Source: Deltaproteobacteria bacterium (GTDB lineage Bacteria; Myxococcota_A; UBA9160; SMWR01). From it: a stretch of DNA of 9,593 bases. This document shows, one piece after another, positions 1-7,366 of the stretch (positions are counted from its first letter, which is position 1; the number at the start of each line of letters is the position of its first letter). The notes beneath the pieces are model-generated. The model was not told the DNA's origin. It saw nothing but the letters and a program-made list of their open reading frames with translations, and did no database searches. A program made the translations under genes and the position numbers. Where the stretch lies: NCBI GenBank assembly GCA_019313605.1, contig JAFDAW010000097.1, forward strand, positions 1 through 9,593, given 5' to 3'.

Positions 1-892
1 CGTCGGCGAGGATCAATCGATCGACCTCCGCGACGTCGTCGCCGAAACGCATATGGGGTGCCACGTATTCGAGGTTTCGCTTCGAGCCGCCCGGTGCCAG
101 ACCCGTTTCCGCCAGCTCGCGAACGAAGTCGAGTGTCGGGACGTCCCGCAGCCGGATTTTGGCCGCCAGGCCGGAGGCCGAGGCCAGGTGATGAAGATGA
201 CCGAGCAAGCCGAATCCCGTGACATCGGTTGCCGCTCGCGATCCGGCGACGAGCGCGGCGTCTTTGGCGCCCTTGTTGAGGGTCGTCATCGCGGCGAGTG
301 TGATCGCCAGGTCGTCGCTCGAGATCTTCTCTTCCTTGATGGCCTGGGCGGCGATTCCGAAGCCAATGGGTTTGGTGAGAACGAGTCGGTCGCCCGCCTT
401 GGCCCGGGTCTGGTCGAGCCCTTCACCCGGAACGCTACCGATCACGCAGAGCCCGTACTTCAACTCGGGGTCGAGCACCGTGTGTCCGCCCGCGATCGCA
501 CAGCCGGCTTCCGCGGCCTTGTCGCGTCCGCCGCGGAAGATCTGCTCGAGCACCTCGAGCGGCAGGAGGTCCTGCGGGAATCCGCAAATCGCGAGCGCCA
601 CCTGCGGCTCGCCTCCCATCGCGTAGATGTCCGAGAGTGCGTTGGCGGCTGCGATTGCACCGAAAGTTTCGGGATCGTCGACGATTGGCGTGATGAAATC
701 GACGCTGAATGCGAGCGCGGGGCCGGAACCCGGGCGCAGCAGTGCGGCATCCTCCATCGATCCGAGATTCGGATCGACCCAGGGATGGTCGAACGGGGCG
801 ATCTGTTTCAGGACCTGGACCAGGTCCTCAGCTCCAAGCTTGCGCGCTCAACCGCCAGCGGGAACCAGTGATGTCAGCCGGATTTCGGCCAT
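1..892 (-). CDS. selD: Selenophosphate synthetase SelD, selenocysteine-containing, C-terminus outside window
   Basis: Makes selenophosphate from selenide and ATP, the selenium donor for selenocysteine-tRNA and selenouridine synthesis; cytoplasmic. Reading from the ATG at 892-890, the protein begins MAEIRLTSLVPAGG, then an in-frame TGA (850-848, codon 15), then ARKLG. This matches the SelD active-site pattern G-G-(C/U)-x-x-K, with U15 and K18. Further marks are MEDAALL (Asp48, nucleotide and metal binding), an AGGHT motif and TGFGLLGHLHHL in the second half. Reading is otherwise open to the left edge, about 297 codons; the family has about 345, so roughly 50 residues are missing. An AGGAG Shine-Dalgarno lies 5 bases before the ATG, and pyk ends 31 bases upstream, so the two are probably co-transcribed. 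An automatic caller stopping at TGA would drop the catalytic N-terminus. The family assignment is very secure. Decoding as selenocysteine is inferred from position plus the downstream hairpin. Confidence 0.95.
811..850 (-). promoter_or_regulatory. Selenocysteine UGA codon and bacterial SECIS-like hairpin in selD
   Basis: The TGA at 850-848 is followed on the minus strand by a perfect 6-bp stem, GGACCT-GGTCC-AGGTCC (827-811). The apical loop starts 27 bases after the UGA, and its first two bases are both G. Known bacterial SECIS elements place a small apical loop roughly 16-37 bases after UGA, with a G among the first two loop bases, and SelB binds there. The element lies inside the coding sequence, as expected in bacteria. 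A short CTG/CAG pairing (832-830 with 805-803) could extend the stem across an internal loop. Function is inferred from geometry only. Confidence 0.8.
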
Positions 893-897
893 GCCGA

Positions 898-902
898 CTC
901 CT
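898..902 (-). promoter_or_regulatory. Ribosome binding site that fixes the selD start
   Basis: AGGAG on the minus strand with a 5-base spacer to the ATG at 892-890. It supports initiation upstream of the in-frame TGA, and so argues that the 14 codons before the TGA are translated. Confidence 0.7.
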
Positions 903-923
903 ATTCGAGGGGGGTTGGTTTGA

Positions 924-2360
924 TCAGTCTTCGACCGTCAACACCTGGATGGTGCTGGTGCTGCCCGTCGTCTGACTGATTCCCGCCGTGACGACGACGT
1001 CGTCACCCGGGTTGATGCAGCCGATATCGCGTCCGTGACGGATTGCGAATTGAACCATCGCTTTGTCGCAGCGCTCGCCTTCGTAGAGGATGGCCGTGAT
1101 GCCCCAGTTCATCGAGAGTTTGCGCAGGACGTCGCGCGAAACCGTGGCGGCCAGGATCGGGCAGGTCGGTCGGTACTTCGACATCGCGCGAGCCGTGAAT
1201 CCGCTCTCGGTGAGCGTGACGACGGCGGCGGCTTGGATGCGGTCCGCAAGTGCGATGGCCGACTGACTGACGGCCTCCGTCACGACGTTGGCGACCTGGG
1301 GAAGGATGTGCTGGAGGTGTCCGTACTCGGCCAACTTCTCTTCTGCGGCCAATGCGAGCGCCGCCATCGTGCGGACCGCTTCCACGGGATAGCTCCCCTT
1401 GGCGGTTTCTCCCGAGAGCATCACGGCCGAAGTTCCATCCAGGATCGCGTTGGCGACATCGCTCACCTCGGCACGGGTCGGCATCGGGGTGTGGGTCATC
1501 GAGTCGAGCATCTGGGTGGCCGTGATCACCGGCTTTCCATTCGTGACGGTGGTTCGAATGATCTTCTTCTGGATCAGCGGAACCTGCGGGAGCGGGAGTT
1601 CCACTCCGAGGTCTCCGCGCGCGACCATGGTTCCGTCTGCGATGGAAACGATCTCCTCGAGATTTCTCACGCCTTCGATGTTTTCGATCTTGGCGATGAC
1701 AGGAATGTCGGCGCCCCGTTCGTGCAAGAGGTTCTTGATCTCGATGACATCGGCTCCGCTGCGAACGAACGATGCCGCGATGTAGTCGACTCCGTGTTCA
1801 ACGGCGAAGATCAGATCTTCGCGGTCCTGGGAGCTCATCGATGGGGCGCGCGACAGCGCCCCTCCGGGCACGTTGACCCCTTTGCGGTCCTCGAGCACGC
1901 CTCCGCGCGCGACCTTGCAGTGGATGTCGGCGCCCTCGATCGACTCGACGCGCAATTCGAGTACGCCGTCGTCGAGCAGGATTGCGGCGCCCGCCGAGAG
2001 TTCTTCCGCCAGGTCTCGGTACGAGATCGAGACGCCTCCCGAATCGCCCAGGCGATCTTCCTGATACAGGATGAACGCGTCGCCGGCCGTCAGTGTGGCG
2101 GTGCCTCCCTGGAGGCGACCGGTCCGGATCTCGACCCCTTTGGTGTCGAGCATGATTCCGACGTTGGCCGAAAGCTCGTCGGCGGCCTGCCGGATGCACT
2201 CCAGCCGCTTGCGGTGCTCTTCATGGGTTCCGTGAGAGAAGTTGAGGCGCGCGACGTTCATGCCCGCCCGAATCATGGCCTTGAGCGTCTCGAGCGGATC
2301 GCTCGCGGGCCCGATCGTGGCGATAACCTTCGTCTTTCTGATGACTCGCTTGCTCGGCAT
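924..2360 (-). CDS. pyk: Pyruvate kinase
   Basis: Converts phosphoenolpyruvate and ADP to pyruvate and ATP, the last step of glycolysis; cytoplasmic, usually a tetramer. The 478 residues are full family length. Visible are the N-terminal KVIATIGPAS, the substrate and cation residues in VARLNFSHG (R38, N40, S42), LDTKGVEIRTG (71-81), the catalytic Lys in IAKIENIEG (K224, E226), MVARGDLGVELP (D250, metal/PEP site), ITATQMLDSM (T282), and a C-terminal allosteric-type domain ending with TTGSTSTIQVL. The ATG at 2360 has AGGAGG (2371-2366) 5 bases upstream, a strong start. Position 76 is Val where the family nearly always has Pro (DTKGPEIRTG), at the A/B domain hinge. The gene follows the cation transporter after 104 bases and precedes selD by 31. 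The large open frames on the opposite strand are codon-bias shadows. Confidence 0.98.
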   Translation of the reverse strand: MPSKRVIRKTKVIATIGPASDPLETLKAMIRAGMNVARLNFSHGTHEEHRKRLECIRQAADELSANVGIMLDTKGVEIRTGRLQGGTATLTAGDAFILYQEDRLGDSGGVSISYRDLAEELSAGAAILLDDGVLELRVESIEGADIHCKVARGGVLEDRKGVNVPGGALSRAPSMSSQDREDLIFAVEHGVDYIAASFVRSGADVIEIKNLLHERGADIPVIAKIENIEGVRNLEEIVSIADGTMVARGDLGVELPLPQVPLIQKKIIRTTVTNGKPVITATQMLDSMTHTPMPTRAEVSDVANAILDGTSAVMLSGETAKGSYPVEAVRTMAALALAAEEKLAEYGHLQHILPQVANVVTEAVSQSAIALADRIQAAAVVTLTESGFTARAMSKYRPTCPILAATVSRDVLRKLSMNWGITAILYEGERCDKAMVQFAIRHGRDIGCINPGDDVVVTAGISQTTGSTSTIQVLTVED

Positions 2361-2464
2361 TCACGCCTCCTGTGGGCGGGATACTCCGGAATTCACGGCC
2401 TTCGCGCCAGCCGCCGATCGACGCGAGCTTTCGCTGCGCGAAACCGCGAGGGCCCGGCCGGATT

Positions 2465-3346
2465 TCAGTCGCAGTGTGCGGAGCTGGATTCTTCGAAGTT
2501 CTCGGGCTCGATCTGGATCGTGGTATGCGCGATCCCGAAGCGCTCGATGAGCAGGTCTCCGATTTCCCGCAAGAGCGGCCCGTTTTCGACACCTTCGTGT
2601 GCGACGACGTGGCCCGAGAGTGAAACCATCCCGCTTCCCACCGTCCAGATGTGAAGGTCGTGGATGGCGAGCACGGCGCGGTGTTCGCCGATGGCGCGCC
2701 GAACCTCTTCCACGTCGATATGGGCGGGGGCGCCTTCCATCAGCACGTCCAGCGCCTCGCGCAGCAGGCTCCACGAGGAGTAGATGACCAAAATACCGAT
2801 TGCGACCGATGCCAGCGAATCCGCCCACGTCCAGCCAAAGGCCCAGATCAGGCCGGCCGCGGTGATGGCCCCGATGCTTCCGAGGGCGTCGCTCATCACG
2901 TGCAGCCAGGCACCGCGAACATTGAGATTTTCAGTTTTGCCAGCATTCAGGATCAAGAGGCCCGCGATGTTGATCACCAATCCGCCGACGGCGATCGCGA
3001 GCATCGGCGCGCCGAGGATGGGAACCGGCGCGCTCGTGCGCTCATACGCTTCGAAGAAGATATAGAGGGCGACGCAGACGAGGAGGATTCCGTTTCCGAG
3101 GGCGGCCAGGATCTCGGTTCGCTTGTAGCCATAGGTGCGCTTGGGGGTCGGAGGGAGGCGCGCGATCTGGATGGCGGCGGCGCTCATCGCGAGCGCAAAT
3201 ACGTCGGAGAGCATATGACCGGCATCTGCGAGCAGGGCCAGTGAGCCCGTGAGCAGTCCGCCGATGAACTCGGCGACCATGTAGCTGGCGGCGAGCGCGA
3301 GCGCGATCAGGAGGCGGCGTTGGTTGCGGGTCGCGCTGTCGTTCAC
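2465..3346 (-). CDS. Cation diffusion facilitator (CzcD/ZitB-type zinc exporter)
   Basis: Proton-coupled export of Zn2+ (possibly Co2+, Cd2+) from the cytoplasm; inner membrane, acts as a dimer. The 293 residues show about six hydrophobic segments from residue 11 to about 195, then a cytoplasmic ferredoxin-like C-terminal domain. Both metal-site motifs of the zinc-transporting subgroup are present: DAGHMLSD in segment 2 (D41, H44, D48) and HVMSD in segment 5 (H149, D153). The C-terminal part carries DVLMEGAP and IHDLHIWTV, typical of this subfamily. The His-rich cytoplasmic loop seen in some zinc members is short or absent. The start is GTG at 3346-3344 with no clear Shine-Dalgarno; no nearby ATG keeps the first membrane segment. 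It sits 87 bases after the exported-protein gene. The family is certain; metal specificity is inferred. Confidence 0.95.
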   Translation of the reverse strand: MNDSATRNQRRLLIALALAASYMVAEFIGGLLTGSLALLADAGHMLSDVFALAMSAAAIQIARLPPTPKRTYGYKRTEILAALGNGILLVCVALYIFFEAYERTSAPVPILGAPMLAIAVGGLVINIAGLLILNAGKTENLNVRGAWLHVMSDALGSIGAITAAGLIWAFGWTWADSLASVAIGILVIYSSWSLLREALDVLMEGAPAHIDVEEVRRAIGEHRAVLAIHDLHIWTVGSGMVSLSGHVVAHEGVENGPLLREIGDLLIERFGIAHTTIQIEPENFEESSSAHCD

Positions 3347-3433
3347 GGCTCGAACATCGTAGCGGGGAAGTGGGCTGGCGACTCGGGTGATCGGGCGACG
3401 CTGCGAACCGCGGCTCGCTCGATCCGGCTGGGT

Positions 3434-3928
3434 TCAAGGCAGCTCGACGAGGAAAGTCAGGCTCTTCTCGAATTTGAGGGATTTGCTCTCGAATTCGAGT
3501 TCGTAGGCGTAGATGCCGGGGTCGGCTTCGTCTGGAAGGTGCACGATGGCGTTCACCGCCCAGCGGCCGGGTTTGAGCTCGTAGATCGGATCCGTTTTTT
3601 CCAGGATCGGGGCGCCTTTGAAGCGGATTCGCCTCGAAAGCCTCCCCTCGACGACCTCGGTCGAATGGTTTGGACACATGATATACACCAAACGGTGGCC
3701 AAAATCGGAACCCGCGGCGACCTTCCGCGGCAGCAGATCATTCTTCTCGATGAGGAAGAAGGGCTTCTTCTGGTTCTCGCAGTCGTATTCTTCCGAGACC
3801 GCCTCGGGGAAGGTTTTGAACGATGCCCCCGGATCCCAGAAGTGCTTGGCGATCGACCAACGAGCGGACGCACAGCCCAGACAAAGCGCCATTGCGAGCA
3901 CAGCGATCACTCCGTTTCGATGGTCCAT
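3434..3928 (-). CDS. Small exported protein of unknown function, coupled to the kinase gene
   Basis: A 164-residue protein not recognised as any named family. The ATG at 3928-3926 has GGAGGT 5 bases upstream, which rules out the much longer in-frame extension to 4156 inside the kinase gene. The N-terminus is a signal peptide: MDHRN, a hydrophobic core GVIAVLAMALCLG, then CASA. Cleavage by signal peptidase I after A-S-A (residue 22) is plausible; the LCLGC19 stretch resembles a lipobox but has Cys at -3, so lipoprotein status is uncertain. The mature part has two Cys (C50, C85) that could form a disulfide. The second half alternates charged and hydrophobic residues like a beta-sandwich (RWAVNAIVHLPDE, GIYAYELEFES). 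It overlaps the kinase by 22 bases, so translation is probably coupled. It may be a periplasmic partner of the kinase's outer domain; this is inference only. Confidence 0.85.
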   Translation of the reverse strand: MDHRNGVIAVLAMALCLGCASARWSIAKHFWDPGASFKTFPEAVSEEYDCENQKKPFFLIEKNDLLPRKVAAGSDFGHRLVYIMCPNHSTEVVEGRLSRRIRFKGAPILEKTDPIYELKPGRWAVNAIVHLPDEADPGIYAYELEFESKSLKFEKSLTFLVELP

Positions 3929-5457
3929 CCCTGACCTCCAGTGCGTTCCGAGCGTTGTTGCGGAAGGTTTTCGTCGCTCGGATTGGGCGTCTCCGCCGGT
4001 GGCGGCGGAGCCAATTTTCGAATGGTCGTGTGGCTCGCGGCCGACGTGGGAGGCTCGGTCGGTTGCGCGGCGGGCAGGATCGAGTCGATCTCCGAATCGA
4101 TCGCCGCTTCCACGCGCAAAGGCTCCCCGGAATGGAGCCTGGATTGATACTCCCAACTGGCCGAGGTCGATGAGGGCTCGGGCTCTCGCACTTGCAGAGC
4201 CGTGGTTTCAAGGGCTTCCGGAGCCGTGGTTTCGAGGGTTTCCGGGGTGGCGTGCGAGTCCAACTCGGAGTGGGTCGTCGCGTGCGTCGACGCTTCGAGT
4301 AGGGTCGCCGATATCTGCGTCAAATCCGATGGGATCGATTCAGCGGTTCCAGTCGTGGTGATCCGCCCGTGAACCAGCAGGTTGATTCCAAGCAGGAGCA
4401 GGAGTGCGACGACCGCCACCGATCCGCGGTGTTCGCGTGCGGCGGCGAGTAATTCGTGTATTCGGGACGCCGGGCGATCGAGCACGGTGGCATCGATCCG
4501 GGTGGGCTGGCTGCAGTCGATCGTCGACGCTTCGGAAGTGTCTTCGTCGATCATCACGCGCGTCACTTCGACCCCGTGGCCGTCCGTCCGTTGTACGATG
4601 GGGCCGCGGCTCGGTTCCAGCGGCGGAAGTGGCTCGCCGATCGGAGCGATTTCGTAATCACTCAGGGCGGCTTTGAATTCGCCCGTCGTCGCGAATCGGT
4701 CGTCCGGGCTTTTTGCGAGTGCGCGCAGCACCGCGCGCTCCAACTCTTCGGGGAGTTCCGGGGCGAAACTGCGCGGCGTGGGCGGCGGCTTTTCGATGTG
4801 CGCGTGCATCAGCTCGTAATCGTTCTTGGATTGGAACGGAACCTTGCCGGTGACGAGGTTGAACAGCAGTACCCCGAGTGAGTAGATGTCCGAGCGCGCA
4901 TCCGTCTCGCGGCCCCGCACCTGTTCGGGTGACATGTACTGCAGCGTTCCGACCATATGGCCCTGGCGAGTGAGTCGCGAAGAGCCGAGCGCGCGGGCGA
5001 TGCCGAAGTCCATCACCTTCACGGTGCCCTGGGTGTTGAGCATGATGTTCGAGCCCTTGATGTCCCGGTGGATGACCCCGTGTTCGTGCGCGTAACCGAT
5101 GCCGTCCAGCGCCTGTTGGAACCACGGGACTGCGCGGGTCGGGGGAAGCGGGCCGGACTGTTTGACGATTTCGGAAAAGGTCTGGCCTTCGACGTGCTCC
5201 ATCACCATCCAGATTCCGTCGTCGCTGATCACCATCGTGTAGAGCATCGCGATGTTGGTGTGGTTGAAGCGCGCGAGCACCTGGGCTTCCGAGCGAAACC
5301 GGGTGAGGACCTTGGATTGTGCGGCGAGATCCGAGCGCAGGGCTTTGATCGCCACGGTTCGATCGAGCAGGGTATCGGTGGCGCGGAAGACCTCTCCGAC
5401 TCCGCCTTCGCCGATCTTCTCTTCGAACCGATAGTTACCGACGATCTTGCCGATCAC
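3907..5457 (-). CDS. Membrane-anchored Hanks-type Ser/Thr protein kinase
   Basis: Phosphorylates Ser/Thr of target proteins in the cytoplasm. The kinase domain spans about the first 265 residues. It has a Gly loop GEGGVGEV, VAIK (K38), HRDIKGSN (catalytic Asp132), DFG (Asp150), and SPEQ in place of APE; all catalytic residues are intact (numbering from the GTG start). A Pro-rich juxtamembrane region follows, with Thr-rich segments (VTRVMID, PTRIDATVLD) that could be phosphorylated. Then come one membrane helix (about 346-364, VALLLLLGINLLV) and about 150 extracytoplasmic residues rich in Thr, Pro, Glu and Ser. No PASTA or other named sensor domain is visible. Two starts are possible: GTG at 5457 (516 aa, beginning V-I-G-K-I-V-G-N-Y, a usual N-terminus for this family) or TTG at 5481 (524 aa). 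Neither has a good Shine-Dalgarno; I prefer the GTG. It is first in a minus-strand gene run. Confidence 0.93.
   Translation of the reverse strand: MIGKIVGNYRFEEKIGEGGVGEVFRATDTLLDRTVAIKALRSDLAAQSKVLTRFRSEAQVLARFNHTNIAMLYTMVISDDGIWMVMEHVEGQTFSEIVKQSGPLPPTRAVPWFQQALDGIGYAHEHGVIHRDIKGSNIMLNTQGTVKVMDFGIARALGSSRLTRQGHMVGTLQYMSPEQVRGRETDARSDIYSLGVLLFNLVTGKVPFQSKNDYELMHAHIEKPPPTPRSFAPELPEELERAVLRALAKSPDDRFATTGEFKAALSDYEIAPIGEPLPPLEPSRGPIVQRTDGHGVEVTRVMIDEDTSEASTIDCSQPTRIDATVLDRPASRIHELLAAAREHRGSVAVVALLLLLGINLLVHGRITTTGTAESIPSDLTQISATLLEASTHATTHSELDSHATPETLETTAPEALETTALQVREPEPSSTSASWEYQSRLHSGEPLRVEAAIDSEIDSILPAAQPTEPPTSAASHTTIRKLAPPPPAETPNPSDENLPQQRSERTGGQGWTIETE
4197..4244. repeat. Tandem 24-bp direct repeat in the kinase outer domain
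   Basis: Two adjacent 24-base copies (4197-4220 and 4221-4244) differ at 2 positions. In the kinase frame they encode PETLETTA and PEALETTA. This is an in-frame duplication in the low-complexity extracytoplasmic stalk, and probably length-variable between strains. Confidence 0.8.
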
Positions 5458-5507
5458 AGATACCCCGTCACGCTGGCGCAAATGAGCCGCATGCGTCAGC
5501 GCTATCG

Positions 5508-5578
5508 GACGCTTGGCGGAGCGTCTTGACGCCGCCGAGCGCCCCGCGGGGAGAGGCGCTCGTGCGCGCTTTTCGCGC
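5508..5578. promoter_or_regulatory. Three successive stem-loops in the kinase/CvpA divergent intergenic region
   Basis: Three perfect inverted repeats lie between the divergent genes. GACGCT (5508-5513) pairs with AGCGTC (5520-5525). GAGCGCC (5537-5543) pairs with GGCGCTC (5555-5561), around an internal CCCCGCGGGG palindrome. GCGCG (5564-5568) pairs with CGCGC (5574-5578). In addition GCGTC (5521-5525) can pair with GACGC (5528-5532), which competes with the first hairpin. No T-run follows any of them on either strand, so they are not typical terminators. They could be operators or structured leader RNA. No convincing -35/-10 pair was found here, though TTGAC occurs at 5526-5530. The role is unknown. 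Confidence 0.5.
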
Positions 5579-5631
5579 TAGCCCGATCAACGACGTTCAG
5601 CCGCCCCCGCGTCGGGCCGATTCAGACCGAC

Positions 5632-6579
5632 ATGTGGCTCGACGTCCTCGTAATCGCGGTCCTGGGCTGGTTCTCGTGGGCCGGCGTGCGCCAAGGTGGG
5701 TTGGCGGCGGGGTTGGGGATTCTCACGCTGTTCGTCGCCTACGGCGCCGCGTTCATCGCAGCACCGATTCTCGGTTCGCCTGTCGCCAACGGGCTCGGCC
5801 TGTCTCCGTTGCTCGGGGTGCCGGTCGCGGGGTCGATCGCGTTCCTGGTCGCATTCGTCGTCATGGTCATCGTTTCGAAGATTCTGCGTCGGCGGGCAGG
5901 AGACGCCGACGACGAAGGACGCAGCGTTCGGGATCGCTTCCTGGGCGGCGCGTTTGGAGCGGTTCGCGGCGCCTTCGTGGTGGTGTTGCTGTGTTATCTC
6001 GCGCTCTGGGTCGAGGCCCTGCGTGTCTCGGGTTCAGCGGACGGGCTTCCCAAGTTGGGCAACTCAGCGGCCGCCGCGGTGACGTCAAGCATGGTGGAGG
6101 CGGGAATCGAGTCGGCCCTCTCGGACTCGGGTCGCACGGGGCATGTCGTCGCGAAGCTCGCCGCCAATCCCGGAGCGGCCGTGGTCGATCTCCAGTCCGT
6201 CGTGGCGAATCCGCGGGTCGTCGCCGTCCAGCAGGACGCGAATTTCTGGGCAAACGTCGAGGCGGGTAAGATCGCAGCAGCGCTCAACACCCGAAGCTTC
6301 ATCACGCTTTCCGAAGACGAGGAACTTCGCCACCAGATGGCGTCGGTTGGAATGATCGATCAAGAGTCGGCCGAAGCCGCGGATCAGTTTCGCGCGGCAG
6401 TGGGCGACGTTCTTCGCGAAGTCGGCCCCCGGATCCGCAAGCTGCGAACCGATCCCGAACTCACCGGATTGCTCGACGATCCCGAGGTGGTGGCGATGGT
6501 CGAAAGTGGCAACACGATCGGGCTGATGAATCATCCCCGCTTTCGCCGGCTGGTTTCGCGGGTGGCCTCGGACCCCTAG
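5632..6579 (+). CDS. CvpA-family membrane protein with long C-terminal region
   Basis: The N-terminal 130 residues match the CvpA (colicin V production) family: a first helix containing WLDVLVIAVLGWF, then GVRQGG, further hydrophobic segments (about 28-45, 64-84 and 105-127), and the diagnostic DRFLGGAFGAVRG (101-113). CvpA proteins lie in the inner membrane and are linked to envelope homeostasis; their molecular activity is unclear. The usual family length is 160-200 residues. Here about 185 extra residues follow the last helix. They contain two similar segments (about 203-225 and 284-306, WANVEAGKIAAALNTRSF and VAMVESGNTIGLMNHPRF) and DP-containing stretches (TDPEL, DDPEV). The ATG at 5632 has no clear Shine-Dalgarno. 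The gene is divergent from the kinase and convergent with the DUF502 gene. Family assignment of the N-terminus is good; the C-terminal role is unknown. Confidence 0.88.
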   Translation: MWLDVLVIAVLGWFSWAGVRQGGLAAGLGILTLFVAYGAAFIAAPILGSPVANGLGLSPLLGVPVAGSIAFLVAFVVMVIVSKILRRRAGDADDEGRSVRDRFLGGAFGAVRGAFVVVLLCYLALWVEALRVSGSADGLPKLGNSAAAAVTSSMVEAGIESALSDSGRTGHVVAKLAANPGAAVVDLQSVVANPRVVAVQQDANFWANVEAGKIAAALNTRSFITLSEDEELRHQMASVGMIDQESAEAADQFRAAVGDVLREVGPRIRKLRTDPELTGLLDDPEVVAMVESGNTIGLMNHPRFRRLVSRVASDP

Positions 6580-6600
6580 TCGATTCGTGGATCACCGCGT

Positions 6601-7272
6601 TCAGCTGGGTTCGGGATTCGCCGGGTCGGCCTGCGGTACGGATTCCGGAGTGACGAGGCCCGCGGACATCACCAGCTTGAAGGCGTCTTCTACCGACAGA
6701 TCGACTTCGATGAGATCGTCTTCGGGGACCAGCAGATAGAAGCCCGAGGTTGGATTCGGGGTCGTGGGCACGAAGCAGTTGATCATTTCCTGCTCCGTCA
6801 CTTCCTGGACGATGCCCTGCGCGTGACCGGTCGTGAACGCGATCGCGTAGGCGCCCCGGCGCGGGTATTCGACCAACACGACTCGGCGGAAGCGCGAACG
6901 CTGGGTCGACGAGGCGAAGATCGCCTCGGCGAGTTGCTTCACACCGCCGTAGATGCTCCGGGCGACGGGGACCCGCGCGAGCAGGCGTTCCCAGGCGCGC
7001 TGAAACTCGCCGCCGAGCAAGTGCCGTGCGATGACGCCGAGGAAGATGATGACGACGAACGTAAAGAGCATGCCGAGCAGTGGGATGGACGGCGGATCGT
7101 CGATGCCGGGCAGGACGAGCTTGATGACGCGCGGCAGCAGTAGATTGTCGAGCCAGACGATGATCGAGACGATGGCCCAGACCGTGACGCCGATCGGTGC
7201 AAAGAAGAGAATTCCGGCGACGAAATAACGCCGGATGGCTTCGCGTATGAATGAGAAGAAACGTCGTCGCAC
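6601..7272 (-). CDS. DUF502-family inner-membrane protein
   Basis: A 223-residue protein of the uncharacterised DUF502 family. Family marks are the N-terminal RRYFVAGILFFAPIGVTVW, a second hydrophobic segment LGMLFTFVVIIFLGVIARH, VPVARSIYGGVKQL, and the C-terminal NPTSGFYLLVP followed by LSVEDAFKLVMSAGLV. This predicts two membrane helices (about 16-38 and 67-88) and a cytoplasmic or periplasmic C-terminal domain. I chose GTG at 7272-7270: GGAGG lies about 13 bases upstream (a long spacer) and the family homology starts right there. The open frame extends to a TTG at 7446, but those 58 residues are Arg/Pro-rich with no family resemblance. The function is unknown in all members I know of. It stands divergent to the exosortase and 21 bases from the convergent CvpA-like gene. 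Confidence 0.9.
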   Translation of the reverse strand: MRRRFFSFIREAIRRYFVAGILFFAPIGVTVWAIVSIIVWLDNLLLPRVIKLVLPGIDDPPSIPLLGMLFTFVVIIFLGVIARHLLGGEFQRAWERLLARVPVARSIYGGVKQLAEAIFASSTQRSRFRRVVLVEYPRRGAYAIAFTTGHAQGIVQEVTEQEMINCFVPTTPNPTSGFYLLVPEDDLIEVDLSVEDAFKLVMSAGLVTPESVPQADPANPEPS

Positions 7273-7366
7273 GGTGTTTGGTCGACCTCCTCGGGATGCC
7301 TCAGGGCTACCCGCTGTATCGGATACCACGGGTCGCGAATTGACGCGTGGGCAGCGAAAGCGTAGC

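Noticed and set aside
848..850. In-frame TGA read as a pseudogene or start after the stop for selD
   Set aside because: The codon falls exactly at the Cys/Sec catalytic position, the frame is open and conserved on both sides, and a SECIS-like hairpin follows.
53..871. 272-codon open frame on the plus strand
   Set aside because: It is antisense to selD, Arg/Gly/Glu-rich and without any family resemblance; a codon-bias shadow.
2429..2443. Hairpin TTTCGC-TGC-GCGAAA between transporter and pyk as a terminator
   Set aside because: The stem is short and no T-run follows on the minus strand; termination is not supported.
1035..2654. 539-codon open frame on the plus strand
   Set aside because: It is antisense to pyk and part of the transporter gene, both strongly supported; no recognisable domain.
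3929..4156. N-terminal extension of the small exported protein
   Set aside because: It would lie entirely within the kinase gene and bury the signal peptide; the ATG at 3928 has a strong ribosome site.
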